Positions 20,256-29,754 of a stretch of DNA of 64,000 nucleotides are shown in pieces (within the stretch, counting starts at the first letter, position 1; every line of letters begins with the position of its first letter). A program made the translations under genes and the position numbers. The stretch covers positions 231,070-295,069 of the forward strand of contig CAWESO010000008.1 of NCBI GenBank assembly GCA_963811775.1, written 5' to 3'. The notes below the pieces were generated by a model, which saw only the letters and a list, made by a program, of their open reading frames with translations, was not told the DNA's origin and made no database searches. The DNA is from Chersky-840 sp963811775 (lineage in GTDB: Bacteria > Actinomycetota > Acidimicrobiia > Acidimicrobiales > UBA8190).

Positions 20256-20914
20256 AAGTCGCCATCGCCGGTGCCGGGAGCGTGGGGACGGCGATCGCCA
20301 AGGACCTCGCCACCAACGGCCACGACGTCTTGCTGATCGAACGGGACCCCGACCTCGTCGAACGCTTGCGTCCGACGATGGAGGTCACCGTGGTCGCCGC
20401 CGACGCGTGCGAGGTCAGCTCCCTCGACGCGGCCGGAATGGCCCAGGCCGACGTGGCCGTGGCGGCCACGGGTGACGACGAGGACAACCTGGTCATCTCG
20501 TTGCTCGCCAAACAGGAATTCGCCGTGCCCCGCGTCATCGCCAGGGTGAACCACCCGAGCAACCAGTGGCTCTTCAACGAGTCGTGGGGCGTGGACATCT
20601 CGGTGTCGACGCCGCAACTGCTGACCGCGCTGGTCGAGGAGGCGGTGTCGGTCGGATCCCTGGTGCGCCTCTTGCAGTTCGAACGGGGCAACGCCCATCT
20701 CGTCGAGGTGACCCTGGCCGAGAGCTCCCCCGCGGCGGGGACGTCACTGGTCGACCTGCAGTTCCCGCGCGACGCCACCGTGGTGGCCGTGGTGCGCGGC
20801 GACCGGCTCGTGGTGCCGCGCGGCGACACCGTGCTCGACGCCGGGGACGAAGTCATGGTGCTCGTCACCGGAGAAGCCGAACGGGCCGTCCAACAGCTGC
20901 TGGTGGGCGACTGA
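20252..20914 (+). CDS. ceoC: TrkA-family potassium uptake regulator, CeoC-like
   Basis: This is the second RCK protein of the pair, 220 residues. It has MKVAIAGAGSVGTAIAKDLATNGHDVLLIERD, the full Rossmann motif with its acidic ribose-binding end, AATGDDEDNLVISLLAK, and an RCK_C domain with VVAVVRGDRLVVPRGDTVL. The GTG start overlaps the ceoB stop by four bases. Mycobacteria have the same ceoB-ceoC arrangement beside an APC permease. The ion-conducting partner is probably the divergent KimA-like protein, or a TrkH/TrkG elsewhere in the genome. Confidence 0.9.
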   Translation: MKVAIAGAGSVGTAIAKDLATNGHDVLLIERDPDLVERLRPTMEVTVVAADACEVSSLDAAGMAQADVAVAATGDDEDNLVISLLAKQEFAVPRVIARVNHPSNQWLFNESWGVDISVSTPQLLTALVEEAVSVGSLVRLLQFERGNAHLVEVTLAESSPAAGTSLVDLQFPRDATVVAVVRGDRLVVPRGDTVLDAGDEVMVLVTGEAERAVQQLLVGD

Positions 20915-21028
20915 GGGAACCTGTCGCCCGACCGGAGGTGACGGTCACCGGGCCCGGGGCCATCAGGGGTCGATGAGCCCTGGGCACCTGCTCGCGGAGC
21001 ACGGCGCCCCACCCGTACAATTCCCGCC

Positions 21029-21826
21029 ATGGAGGCGGCTTTCTTCGACCTGGACAAGACCATCATCGCCCGTGCGTCGATGGCCGCCTTCGGACACCAC
21101 TTCTATCGGGGCGGGTTGATCTCGCGGCCCACGGTCGTGCGTGCCCTGACGTCGCAACTCGTCTACCTCCATCTCGGCGCCAGCGAGCAGAAGCTGGCCA
21201 AGATCCGGGAGTCGGTCCTGAAGCTCACCTGCGGCTGGGACCAGAAAGAGGTGTCGCGCATCGTGCGCGAGACGCTCGACGAGGTGGTCGAGCCCATCAT
21301 CTACGCCGAAGCGCTCGAGCTCCTCGAGCAGCACCAGGCGTCGGGGCGCAAGACCTACCTCGTCTCCGCCTCGCCCGAGGAGATCGTGCAGCCGCTGGCG
21401 GAGTACCTGGGCGTGGACGGGGCCATCGCCAGCAGGGCCGTGGTCGACCTCGACGGGCGCTACACGGGCGAGATGGCGTTCTACGCCTACGGACCGTTCA
21501 AAGCCGAGGCCATGCGCGACCTGGCCTCGTTCGAGGGCATCGACCTGTCCGCGTCGTACGCCTATTCGGACTCCTACACCGACGTCCCCATGCTCGAGGC
21601 CGTCGGGCACCCCGTCGTCGTCAACGCCGACCGCGTGCTGGCCCGCCTGGCGCGCGACCGCGGTTGGGAGTCACTGCAGTTCAGCCGGCCCGTGCGGCTA
21701 CGCGATCGCGTGCCGGTTCCGAACCTTCCCGCTGCGGCCGCGCTGACGGGTGTGGCGCTCGCCGCCACCGGTGCCGCTGTTCTGGTCAGGCGCTACGGGC
21801 ACAGGACGTCCCGCGGCCTGGGTTGA
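21029..21826 (+). CDS. HAD-IB family phosphatase with C-terminal membrane helix
   Basis: This 265-residue hydrolase belongs to the SerB-like HAD-IB group. Motif I is AAFFDLDKTIIA at residues 3-14 (nucleophile Asp7, acid Asp9), motif II is TYLVSASPEEIV, and motif III/IV is AYSDSYTDVPMLEAVG. A hydrophobic segment near residues 232-252 (AAAALTGVALAATGAAVLV) probably anchors the C-terminus. Substrates of such actinobacterial proteins range from phosphoserine to lipid phosphates. The anchor favours a membrane substrate, but that is an inference. Confidence 0.88.
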   Translation: MEAAFFDLDKTIIARASMAAFGHHFYRGGLISRPTVVRALTSQLVYLHLGASEQKLAKIRESVLKLTCGWDQKEVSRIVRETLDEVVEPIIYAEALELLEQHQASGRKTYLVSASPEEIVQPLAEYLGVDGAIASRAVVDLDGRYTGEMAFYAYGPFKAEAMRDLASFEGIDLSASYAYSDSYTDVPMLEAVGHPVVVNADRVLARLARDRGWESLQFSRPVRLRDRVPVPNLPAAAALTGVALAATGAAVLVRRYGHRTSRGLG

Positions 21827-21901
21827 TCAGGCTTCGCGCAGCCGCTTGGCGGCGATGAGGCCCAGACCGACGATGATGGCGAGGATCAGCAGTTTCTTCA
21901 C
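21827..21901 (-). CDS. 24-residue membrane micropeptide
   Basis: A short ORF starting with GTG encodes K-K-L-L-I-L-A-I-I-V-G-L-G-L-I-A-A-K-R-L-R-E-A, that is, a basic start, one hydrophobic helix and a basic tail. Such tiny proteins (some named DLW-39) are widespread in actinobacteria, although the DLW motif is not present here. Its stop abuts the HAD gene stop tail to tail. No clear ribosome-binding site is visible. The role is unknown. Confidence 0.5.
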   Translation of the reverse strand: MKKLLILAIIVGLGLIAAKRLREA

Positions 21902-21995
21902 GGCGCCGATCTTACCCACCCGGTGTCACGCCACCGCCCGGAGCGACGACCGACCTCTGACCTGCACCGATCGGGCCCCGAGGCCCCGAGACTCC

Positions 21996-22934
21996 TCAGA
22001 CGGTGAGCAGGTCGCGTGCGCCGGTGTCCGACGACGGATGACGCAATTTCGACATGGCGCGCGCCTCGATCTGGCGGATGCGCTCCCTCGTCAGGTTGAA
22101 GTGCTCCCCGACCTCTTCCAAGGTGCGCGGCTCACCCCGGTCGAGCCCGAAACGCAAGCGCAGGATCTCGCGCTCGCGCTCGTCGAGCGGTGCCAGCAGG
22201 CGGTTGATCTCCTCGGGCAGCAGCGACGTGGCGGCGACGTCGAACGGTGACTCGGCCGAGCGGTCCTCGACGACGTCACCCAACTCGGCGTCCCCGTCCT
22301 CGCGCAACGGCTCCGACAGCGACAGGGGCTCGGCCCGGAAGCGCAGGGCCTCGATCAACTTGTCCTCGGGCAACTCCACCTCGGCGCCCAGCTCGGCCAA
22401 CGTCGCCGGCCGGCCGAACTTCAGTTCGAGGCGCGCCTGGGCCTTCTGGACGCGGGCCAGGGTGTCGCCCGCATGCACGGGCAGGCGGATCGTCCGGCCC
22501 GTATTGGCGATGCCGCGGGTGATGGCCTGGCGGATCCACCACGTGGCATAGGTCGAGAACTTGAACCCCTTGCGCCAGTCGAACTTCTCCACGGCGTGCA
22601 TGAGGCCCAGGTTCCCCTCCTGGATGAGGTCGAGAAGGGGAAGCCCCGATGCCTGGTACTTCTTGGCGATGGACACCACTAGGCGCAGGTTCGACTGGAC
22701 GAACGTCTGTTGGGCCTGCTCGCCGGTCTGGATCTGGCGCTTGAACTCGCGACGCTTGGCCGGAGTCAGGTCCTTCACCTTGACGGCCAGGTCGAGCTCG
22801 GCGGCCCGGCCCCCTTCGATGGCCTGGGCCAGGCGGACCTCGTCGTCCTTGGTGAGCAGCGGGTACTGCCCGATATCGGTCAGGTAGAGCCGGACCAGGT
22901 CCTCTTCGTCGCGCTCGACGCGCTCCTTCGCCAA
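21996..22934 (-). CDS. Primary-type (group 1/2) RNA polymerase sigma factor
   Basis: This 312-residue sigma-70 protein has region 1.2 (DLVRLYLTDIGQYPLLTKDDEVRLA), region 2 with the core-binding and -10 motifs (LIQEGNLGLMHAVEKFDWRKGFKFSTYATWWIRQAITR read in pieces), region 3 (LPVHAGDTLARVQ) and region 4 with LDEREREILRLRFGL and LTRERIRQIEARAMSKLRHP. It lacks the long acidic N-terminal extension of RpoD, so it may be an SigB-like group 2 factor or a short housekeeping sigma. The start codon is TTG, since no ATG or GTG precedes MAKERVERDEEDL in frame at a sensible distance. Confidence 0.93.
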   Translation of the reverse strand: MAKERVERDEEDLVRLYLTDIGQYPLLTKDDEVRLAQAIEGGRAAELDLAVKVKDLTPAKRREFKRQIQTGEQAQQTFVQSNLRLVVSIAKKYQASGLPLLDLIQEGNLGLMHAVEKFDWRKGFKFSTYATWWIRQAITRGIANTGRTIRLPVHAGDTLARVQKAQARLELKFGRPATLAELGAEVELPEDKLIEALRFRAEPLSLSEPLREDGDAELGDVVEDRSAESPFDVAATSLLPEEINRLLAPLDEREREILRLRFGLDRGEPRTLEEVGEHFNLTRERIRQIEARAMSKLRHPSSDTGARDLLTV

Positions 22935-23035
22935 CGTCTCAACCCTTCGTCGGAGACCTCCGGCGGTCCCTGCCGGTGGTCGAAGCCTGGGGGCACCGCA
23001 TGCAATTCACCTGTGGATATCAGTGTACCGACCGG

Positions 23036-23782
23036 TCAAGACCCGGGCCCTGGAGACCCCGACGGCGCGTCGGTGGCGTCGGGGAGAGCGGGCCACGGAA
23101 CGAGACCGGCGCCGGATTGCGCGATGAGCGCCTCGAGACGCTGTTGGTGACCGCCCACCACCGCCACGTCGTGGGGACGCCGCAACAGCGTCTGCGTGAG
23201 GGACTCGACGGTCTGCCACTGCTCGACCTCGTCGCGCAGCACCAGTCGCAGACTGCGGATGAGCGGCGCGTCGGCGACGGCCGAGAGCCGACGGAGATGC
23301 AGCATGTAACCGGTGACGAGCCGGGGCAGCACGACGCGGCCCACGCCCACCAGGCGAGGGAGCGTGCCACCGGCGGGAACGCCACCCTCCAAACCCCCTC
23401 TGATCACACGCCCACCATCGTCGCCGGGATCGTCGTCGTGCACCGCCCCCGACAGGACGCCGAGCATCCGCTCCACGTCGCGGCTGGGAGGCACCATGAG
23501 GGTGGTCGGGTCGACCGAATCGAGAGCCGGGAGCCGGTCCGCGAACAGCTCAGCGTGCCAGGCGTGCTGTTGGCTGTACACGTCGAACAGCACCTGCGCG
23601 TCAGGGACGGGCTCGGACCCGACCCACGAGCCGAGCACCTCGAAGAGCCGACGCTCGAGCCAGTGGTACGACCCCACCACTCGGGCCTGGACGTCGAGCG
23701 CCACCGCCGGGCCCCTCCCCACCACGCCCACGTCCTCGTCGCCGGAACCCGACGCGGCGACAGGGTCGAAGCGATCAGCCAT
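23036..23782 (-). CDS. Hypothetical helical protein, possibly ferritin-like
   Basis: I do not recognise this 248-residue protein. It is mostly helical. YHWLERRLFEVLG and YSQQHAWHAELFADRLP contain E and H-xx-E combinations like a ferritin-type di-iron site, and a late LRLVLRDEVEQWQTVESL could supply another pair. Those spacings suggest a ferritin-like superfamily fold, but I cannot confirm metal ligands. Its ATG overlaps the end of nadE by 8 bases, so it is translated together with NAD synthetase. Confidence 0.55.
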   Translation of the reverse strand: MADRFDPVAASGSGDEDVGVVGRGPAVALDVQARVVGSYHWLERRLFEVLGSWVGSEPVPDAQVLFDVYSQQHAWHAELFADRLPALDSVDPTTLMVPPSRDVERMLGVLSGAVHDDDPGDDGGRVIRGGLEGGVPAGGTLPRLVGVGRVVLPRLVTGYMLHLRRLSAVADAPLIRSLRLVLRDEVEQWQTVESLTQTLLRRPHDVAVVGGHQQRLEALIAQSGAGLVPWPALPDATDAPSGSPGPGS

Positions 23783-25604
23783 GCGGGGGGGCTCCGTCCT
23801 CGGTCGAGGCCCGGGTCGCAGCCGGTGTTACCTCGGGCACCGGGTCTCGATAGCGGTTCGTGATCGGCATGCGCCGATCCTTGCCGAACGCCTTGGCCGT
23901 GATGCGGACGCCGGGCGGCGACTGCCGCCGTTTGTACTCGGCCCCGTCGACGAGCGCGGCCACACGGACGACGAGGTTCGCGTCAAACCCGCTCGCGGTC
24001 ACATCGGCGATCGACCGGTCGTGGAGGACGAGCGCGTCGAGCAGGGGGTCGAGGACGTCGTAGGGCGGCAGGCTCTGGTCGTCGCGCTGATCGGGGCGCA
24101 GCTCGGCCGAGGGGGCCTTGGTGAGGACCGACTCGGGGATCAGCTCCGTGCCGGCCCGGGCATTGCGGTACCGGCACAACGCGTACACCAGCGTCTTGGG
24201 GACGTCCTTGATGACGGCGAAGCCGCCGGCCGAGTCCCCGTACAGCGTCGAGTACCCCGTCGCCAATTCGCTCTTGTTGCCGGTCGTGAGCACGATCCAC
24301 CCCCGGGCGTTGGACACGGCCATGAGCACCACGCCGCGGATGCGCGACTGCAGGTTCTCGTCGGTGAGCCCGGACGGCGCATCGCCCAGCGCGCCAGCGA
24401 TGACCGACGAGAGCGCGCCGTGCGCCGACTCGATGGGCACGGTGCGCAGGTCGATGCCGAGGCGCTGCGCCAGGGCGGTGGCGTCGGTGATCGACCCACT
24501 GCTCGAATACCGCGAGGGCATCGCCAGGCCGTGGACGTGGTCGGACCCCAACGCGTCCACCGCCACCGCGGCCACGAGTGACGAGTCGACGCCGCCCGAC
24601 AGGCCGATCACGGCGTCGGTGAACCCGTTCTTCCCCAGGTAGTCCCGCGTCCCGAGCACGAGCGCCTCGTACACCTCGGCTTCGAGGCTGAGCTCGGCCG
24701 GCCGGTCCGGGACAGGCCGGGGGCCGACGTCGCGGGGACGGTCACTCACCGCCACCGTGGGCAGGGTCGTGGGGCCGGGGTCCGGGGCGACAGGGATGTC
24801 GACGAGGAGCGAGGCCTCGACGAAGCGCGGCGCGGCGGCGAGGACATGCCCGGTGGCGTCCATGGCGAAGGACCCGCCGTCGAAGACGAGCTCGTCCTGG
24901 CCACCGACCTGGTTGACGTACGCGACCGCGCAGCCCGCTTCCGCCACCCGCGCCCGGGCCACGGCGAGGCGATCGGCTTGGCGCCCGACCGAGAACGGCG
25001 AGGCGTTCACGTTCACGACGAGACGCGCCCCACCAGTGGCCTGGGCCGGGACGGGCCCGTCGGCGAACCACAGGTCCTCGCAGATCGACACCCCGATGGG
25101 GATGCCGCCGACCCGGTAGAGCTCCAGGGCGCCCGTCCCCGGCGCGAACCAGCGTTCCTCGTCGAAGACCCCGTAGTTGGGAAGCCGCCGCTTGTGGTAC
25201 ACCCCGATGACCGCTCCGCCGACACACACGGCGACGGCGTTGCGCAGGTGCCGCGGCGCCCCCTTGATGGCGGCTTCGCGTGCGACCGCACCGGCACCCG
25301 CGGCGTGGGCGACGGCGTCGTCGACATCCTCGTCCCCGGCCACGTCCACGAATCCGACGAGCGCGACGCACCGTGCAGTGGCCGAGGCCACCTTGTCGAG
25401 GGCGGCGAGGTTGTGCGCCACGAAGGCGGGTTTGAGGAGAAGGTCCTCGGGGGGATAGCCCGTGATGGCGAGCTCGGGAAACGCGGCGACATCCGCGCCC
25501 TGCGCCTCGACGCGCGCCAGGCACTGCACGATCCGCTCGGCGTTGCCATCCACCTCGCCCACGACCGTGTCGAGCTGGCACAACGCCAAACGCAGGTGGG
25601 ACAC
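23775..25604 (-). CDS. nadE: Glutamine-dependent NAD(+) synthetase
   Basis: NadE amidates deamido-NAD to NAD, using glutamine ammonia delivered from its own N-terminal domain. The nitrilase-like glutaminase part (residues 1-260) shows the catalytic Glu in AAFPELAITGYPPEDLL, Lys in YHKRRLPNYGVFDE and Cys in GVSICEDLWF. The synthetase part has the P-loop GLSGGVDSSLVAAVAVDAL at about 334, then TTGNKSELATGYSTLYGD. At 609 residues it has the normal bidomain length. It starts with GTG and diverges from glnE. Confidence 0.95.
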   Translation of the reverse strand: MSHLRLALCQLDTVVGEVDGNAERIVQCLARVEAQGADVAAFPELAITGYPPEDLLLKPAFVAHNLAALDKVASATARCVALVGFVDVAGDEDVDDAVAHAAGAGAVAREAAIKGAPRHLRNAVAVCVGGAVIGVYHKRRLPNYGVFDEERWFAPGTGALELYRVGGIPIGVSICEDLWFADGPVPAQATGGARLVVNVNASPFSVGRQADRLAVARARVAEAGCAVAYVNQVGGQDELVFDGGSFAMDATGHVLAAAPRFVEASLLVDIPVAPDPGPTTLPTVAVSDRPRDVGPRPVPDRPAELSLEAEVYEALVLGTRDYLGKNGFTDAVIGLSGGVDSSLVAAVAVDALGSDHVHGLAMPSRYSSSGSITDATALAQRLGIDLRTVPIESAHGALSSVIAGALGDAPSGLTDENLQSRIRGVVLMAVSNARGWIVLTTGNKSELATGYSTLYGDSAGGFAVIKDVPKTLVYALCRYRNARAGTELIPESVLTKAPSAELRPDQRDDQSLPPYDVLDPLLDALVLHDRSIADVTASGFDANLVVRVAALVDGAEYKRRQSPPGVRITAKAFGKDRRMPITNRYRDPVPEVTPAATRASTEDGAPPHG

Positions 25605-25652
25605 ATCGAAATCCTACCGGCACCCCTCGCAGACGCCGCCTGGCATGCTGCG

Positions 25653-28481
25653 ATGATGGCAACGCCGTCACCCCGAGGACACCGGTCCGGTGACGAACGA
25701 GCCCGCTCCAGGGCCTTCCCGAAGGCGCTCGCGACCCTCGCCGAGCGCTCGGCGTCACCTGAGGCGTCGTCGGCTGTCCTGCACCGGATCGTGGAGGAGC
25801 GCCCCGAACTCGTGGATCGTCTGGCACAGGGCTCCGAACCGAGCCCCCTGGCCTCGGTGCTGGTGCGGGTGAGCGCGGCGAGCAACTCGTTGGGCCGCCT
25901 GTGCACGGTGGACGAGGCCGCGCTCGACGTGCTCGACATGCTCGAGGTCCCCGTGCGTGTCGATGCCTCCGATCCCAGCGCGCTGGCCCGCTCGAAGCGC
26001 CTCGAGATGCTCCGCATCGCGGCGCGCGACCTCCTCGGGCTCGACACGCTCGAGAGCGTCGGAGCGGCCCTCGCCGACCTGGCTCAAGACGTCTTGGCCG
26101 GCGCGGTGGCGCTCAGCGACGGGGCGCGGTCCTTGGCCGTCATCGGCATGGGCAAGCTCGGAGGTCGCGAGCTCAACTACGCCAGTGACGTGGACATCCT
26201 CTTCGTCAGCGCCGAGGGGCCCGAGCCCGACACCGCCCGGCACGTCCTGCAGATCGTGCAGGGATGTTTCCGGGTCGACGTCGACCTCCGTCCCGAAGGG
26301 CGAGCCGGGCCGCTCGTGCGGACCCTCGACAGCTACCGCGCCTACTGGGCGCGGTGGGCGGCGACGTGGGAATTCCAAGCGCTGGTGAAGGCACGGGCCG
26401 TCGCCGGCAGCGACGAGCTCGGGCGCCGATTCGAGGAAGCCGCCGATCAACAGGTGTGGGGCAGGCACTACAGCGCCGACGAGTTGGCCGCGGTGCGGGC
26501 GATGAAGGCCCGGACCGAAGGGGTCGTGGCCAGCCGGGGACTCGTGGGCCGCGAGATCAAGCGCGGCCCTGGGGGGATCCGTGACATCGAATTCGCCGTG
26601 CAGCTCCTGCAGCTCGTGCACGGCCGCCACGACAGCGGGATCAGGATCCGGTCCACCCTGGGCGCGCTCGGCGAGCTCGCCGCCGCCGGGTACGTCGCGG
26701 CCGAGGATGCGACCGCACTGGCCGACGCGTACCGGTTTCTCCGGACCGTGGAGCACCGCCTGCAGCTCGTCGAGGAGGAACAGACCCATTCCGTCCCCGT
26801 CGACGGGCGCGCCCGGCGCCGCCTGGCCCTCGTGCTCGGCTTCGCGGACGACGCCTCGGCCTCGGCCTCGGCCCGGTTCGACGACGCGCTGCGCCGATGC
26901 CAACGGGACGTGCGAGAGATCCACGAGCGGCTCTTCTTCCGGCCCCTTCTCGAGGCGTTCGCCACCGTCGACGAACCGACTGGCGCGAAAGCGACGGCAC
27001 CGGGTGAGGCGGCGGCAGGCGCGGCGACCCCCACGATGTCGGCGGAGGCGGTCGCCCAGCGCCTGACGGCCTTCGGCTTCTCCGACGCCACGCGGACCCG
27101 TGCTGCGGTCGAGGACCTCGCCGGGGGCCTCACCCGCAGCTCTCGCCTCATGGCGCAGTTGCTTCCCCTTCTCCTGGACTGGCTGTCGCTGTCCCCCGAC
27201 CCCGATCTCGGGCTCCTGGGCCTGCGCGACCTCGTGGTGCACCCGCATCAGCGCGCCCTGCTCGTGTCCACCTTCCGGGAGTCGCCCGAGGCGGCCCGAC
27301 GCCTGTGCCTGCTTCTCGGATCGAGCCGGACCCTCCTCGAGGCGATCAATCGCAACCCGGAGCTGATCGCGGCGATCGCCGACGACGGGGCCCTCGCACC
27401 GACACCGCGTGACGCGTTCGTGACCGAGGCCGCCGAGCGCTGGCACCGCAACGACGACGAGTCCTGGCGGCGCGAGCAGCTCGTCCGGATGCGACAGGAC
27501 CAGCACGTCCGCATCGCGGCCCGGGACCTGCTCGGCCTCGACGACGTGGTGCGGACCGGGTGGGCATTGACCGAGATGCACGAAGGGCTCCTCGATGCCG
27601 CACTCGAGGCGATCGACACACCGGTGCCGTTCACGATCGTCGGCCTGGGCCGTCTCGGAGGTGCCGAGATGTCCTACGCCAGCGATCTCGACCTTCTCCT
27701 CGTCTACGACGGCGCCGAGGACGGGAACACGGACGGGGACGAGGACGGGGAGGTCGTGGCCGAGTCCCTCCTCCGTTTCATGCACGGCCCGAGCCCGGCG
27801 CAGCGGGTGGCCACGATCGACCTCGGGCTTCGACCCGAGGGAGGCCAGGGGCGCCTGGCCCGCGATCTGCGCGGCTACGGCGCGTACTTCGACCGTTGGG
27901 CCGAGACCTGGGAGCGTCAGGCCCTGTCGCGCGCCCGTGTGGTCGCCGGGGACCGGGAGCTGGGTGTCCGCTTCATGGCCCTGGTGGACCGGTTCGTGTG
28001 GGACCGCCCCGTCAGCGAGGGCGAGGTCGCCGCCATCAGGCGGATGAAGGCCCGCATCGAGCGCGAGCGCATACCCGCCCGGGAGGATCCGCAGTTCCAT
28101 CTGAAGCTCGGCCGCGGCTCGCTGTCGGACATCGAGTGGACGGTGCAGCTCCTGCAGCTACGCCATCAGGTGCGGGGGGCGAGCACCCACGCCACGCTCG
28201 AGGTCCTGGGCCAGCGCGGCTTGCTAGCCGAGGCCGACCTGGTCGCGCTGCGGGACTCCTACCGGTTCTGCGAGAGGACCCGGAATCGATGGCACCTCGT
28301 GGGCGCGCTGGCGGGGGGCGCCTCACCCGGCGACGCCCTTCCCACCCAGCCCGAGCAGCTCTCGCACCTGGCCCGGAGCCTCGGCACCACGCCCACGGCA
28401 CTGCGCGACGACTACCGGCGCGCGACCCGCCGGGCCCGCCGGGTGGTCGAACGCCTGTTCTACGGGATCGCCGACAGCTGA
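25653..28481 (+). CDS. glnE: Bifunctional glutamine synthetase adenylyltransferase/deadenylase
   Basis: GlnE adenylylates glutamine synthetase when nitrogen is plentiful and removes the AMP when it is scarce. Two nucleotidyltransferase halves are visible. The first (deadenylylation) has VIGMGKLGGRELNYASDVDILFV near residue 166; the second (adenylylation) has IVGLGRLGGAEMSYASDLDLLLVYD near 660. Each is followed by a PII-UR-type helical domain with RDIEFAVQLLQL and SDIEWTVQLLQL. The ATG at 25653 follows GCTGCG and may be replaced by the next ATG. The 942-residue length is normal. Its target glnA is not in this window, although two fragments of what looks like a glnA 3' end are found 22-29 kb downstream. 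Confidence 0.95.
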   Translation: MMATPSPRGHRSGDERARSRAFPKALATLAERSASPEASSAVLHRIVEERPELVDRLAQGSEPSPLASVLVRVSAASNSLGRLCTVDEAALDVLDMLEVPVRVDASDPSALARSKRLEMLRIAARDLLGLDTLESVGAALADLAQDVLAGAVALSDGARSLAVIGMGKLGGRELNYASDVDILFVSAEGPEPDTARHVLQIVQGCFRVDVDLRPEGRAGPLVRTLDSYRAYWARWAATWEFQALVKARAVAGSDELGRRFEEAADQQVWGRHYSADELAAVRAMKARTEGVVASRGLVGREIKRGPGGIRDIEFAVQLLQLVHGRHDSGIRIRSTLGALGELAAAGYVAAEDATALADAYRFLRTVEHRLQLVEEEQTHSVPVDGRARRRLALVLGFADDASASASARFDDALRRCQRDVREIHERLFFRPLLEAFATVDEPTGAKATAPGEAAAGAATPTMSAEAVAQRLTAFGFSDATRTRAAVEDLAGGLTRSSRLMAQLLPLLLDWLSLSPDPDLGLLGLRDLVVHPHQRALLVSTFRESPEAARRLCLLLGSSRTLLEAINRNPELIAAIADDGALAPTPRDAFVTEAAERWHRNDDESWRREQLVRMRQDQHVRIAARDLLGLDDVVRTGWALTEMHEGLLDAALEAIDTPVPFTIVGLGRLGGAEMSYASDLDLLLVYDGAEDGNTDGDEDGEVVAESLLRFMHGPSPAQRVATIDLGLRPEGGQGRLARDLRGYGAYFDRWAETWERQALSRARVVAGDRELGVRFMALVDRFVWDRPVSEGEVAAIRRMKARIERERIPAREDPQFHLKLGRGSLSDIEWTVQLLQLRHQVRGASTHATLEVLGQRGLLAEADLVALRDSYRFCERTRNRWHLVGALAGGASPGDALPTQPEQLSHLARSLGTTPTALRDDYRRATRRARRVVERLFYGIADS

Positions 28482-28506
28482 CGGTGGCGCGCCGTGCGGG
28501 GCGCGG

Positions 28507-29676
28507 TCATTCGGACTGTTCGAATCCTTCGGCCGGGTCGACGTCGCGGCGGGCGATGACGTGCACGTCGACGTCGCAATCCGCCGCGAACCGAAGCACG
28601 CGCTGCACCACCGATCCCTTGGTCATCTCCTCCCAGCGGCTCCGGCGGCTCGACCCCAGGACGATCTGCGTGACCTGGTGCTCGCGGGCGAAGTCCACCA
28701 GCGCACGGGCCGGCTCGTCCTGCTCGAGCACGTGCCACTGCGCCCCGAGGTCGTCGGCGAGCTTGTGCAGGGCGTCGAGCCCGTCGGAGGCTCCTCGGCT
28801 CCTCTGCTCCCCCGACACCACGTGCACGGCGTGCAGGTCGGCTTTGCTGCGGGCCGCGATGCGCGCCGCCCGGCGGATCACGGCGTCGGTCCCGTGCGCG
28901 CCGGTGACGGCCACGAGGATCCTCTCGCGCGTCTCCCACAGCGCGTCGGAATGCCGGTCACGCAGGTACGCGAGCAGCTCCTCCTCGGTCTCGTCGGCCA
29001 CGAAGCGCAGGGCGAGCTCCCGCAGCGCCACCAGGTTCTCGGAGCGGAAGAAGTGGGTGAGCGCGTCCGGCACCTTGTCGGCCGGGTAGATGTTGCCGTG
29101 CACCATGCGCCGCCGCAGTGCCTCGGGCGACGAGTCGATCAGCTCCAGCTGGTCGGCCCGGCGCACGACCCAATCGGGCACGCGCTCGCGCACGCGGGTG
29201 CCGGTCATGCGCTCCACCGCGTCGGCGACGCTCTCCAGGTGCTGCACGTTCACGGTGGTGATCACGGCGATGCCGGCGTCGATGAGCTCGAGCACGTCCT
29301 GCCAGCGCTTCTCGTGCGGCCCCGAGCCGGGCACGTTCGTGTGGGCCAGCTCGTCGACGAGGGCCAGCTCCGGCCGCCGGGCCAGCACGGCCTCGAGGTC
29401 CATCTCCTCGAACTGCGCGCCCCGGTACTCCACCACCTTCCGGGACACGACCTCGAGGTCCCGGATCAGCTCGGCGGTCCGGGGCCGGCCGTGGGTCTCG
29501 ACGAAGCCGACCACCACGTCGGCCCCGCGGTGGTACCGGCGCCACCCTTCGTCGAGCATGGCGAAGGTCTTACCCACACCGGCCACCGCGCCCATGTAGA
29601 TCCGAAACCGACCGGTGGGACCGACGGCGTCGGACTCGAGGGTCCCGGGTCGATCCGACGGCACCGGTGCGGTCAC
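28507..29676 (-). CDS. KdpD-type sensor half without kinase domain
   Basis: This 389-residue protein is the N-terminal part of KdpD only. The KdpD domain begins RFRIYMGAVAGVGKTFAML (Walker A), continues with VVVGFVETHGRP, LALVDELAHTNVPGSGPHEKRW and TTVNVQHLESV, and is followed by a UspA-like domain (ERILVAVTGAHGTDAVIRRAARIA to QIVLGSSRRSRWEE). In ordinary KdpD these parts sense potassium and c-di-AMP and are joined to the membrane helices and histidine kinase. Here the gene ends, and the kinase half is a separate gene read in the other direction. The GTG start at 29676 is 78 bp from that gene's start. Confidence 0.88.
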   Translation of the reverse strand: MTAPVPSDRPGTLESDAVGPTGRFRIYMGAVAGVGKTFAMLDEGWRRYHRGADVVVGFVETHGRPRTAELIRDLEVVSRKVVEYRGAQFEEMDLEAVLARRPELALVDELAHTNVPGSGPHEKRWQDVLELIDAGIAVITTVNVQHLESVADAVERMTGTRVRERVPDWVVRRADQLELIDSSPEALRRRMVHGNIYPADKVPDALTHFFRSENLVALRELALRFVADETEEELLAYLRDRHSDALWETRERILVAVTGAHGTDAVIRRAARIAARSKADLHAVHVVSGEQRSRGASDGLDALHKLADDLGAQWHVLEQDEPARALVDFAREHQVTQIVLGSSRRSRWEEMTKGSVVQRVLRFAADCDVDVHVIARRDVDPAEGFEQSE

Positions 29677-29754
29677 GGGCCCATTGTGCCCGGTGACGGA
29701 AAGGCGGGGTGAAACGGCGCGCCGGTAACGTGGACGGGTGAAGGACATGAGGTA

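Noticed and set aside
29677..29754. A kdpFABC operon expected next to the Kdp sensor genes
   Set aside because: None of its genes is present on either side. The next gene is an aquaporin.
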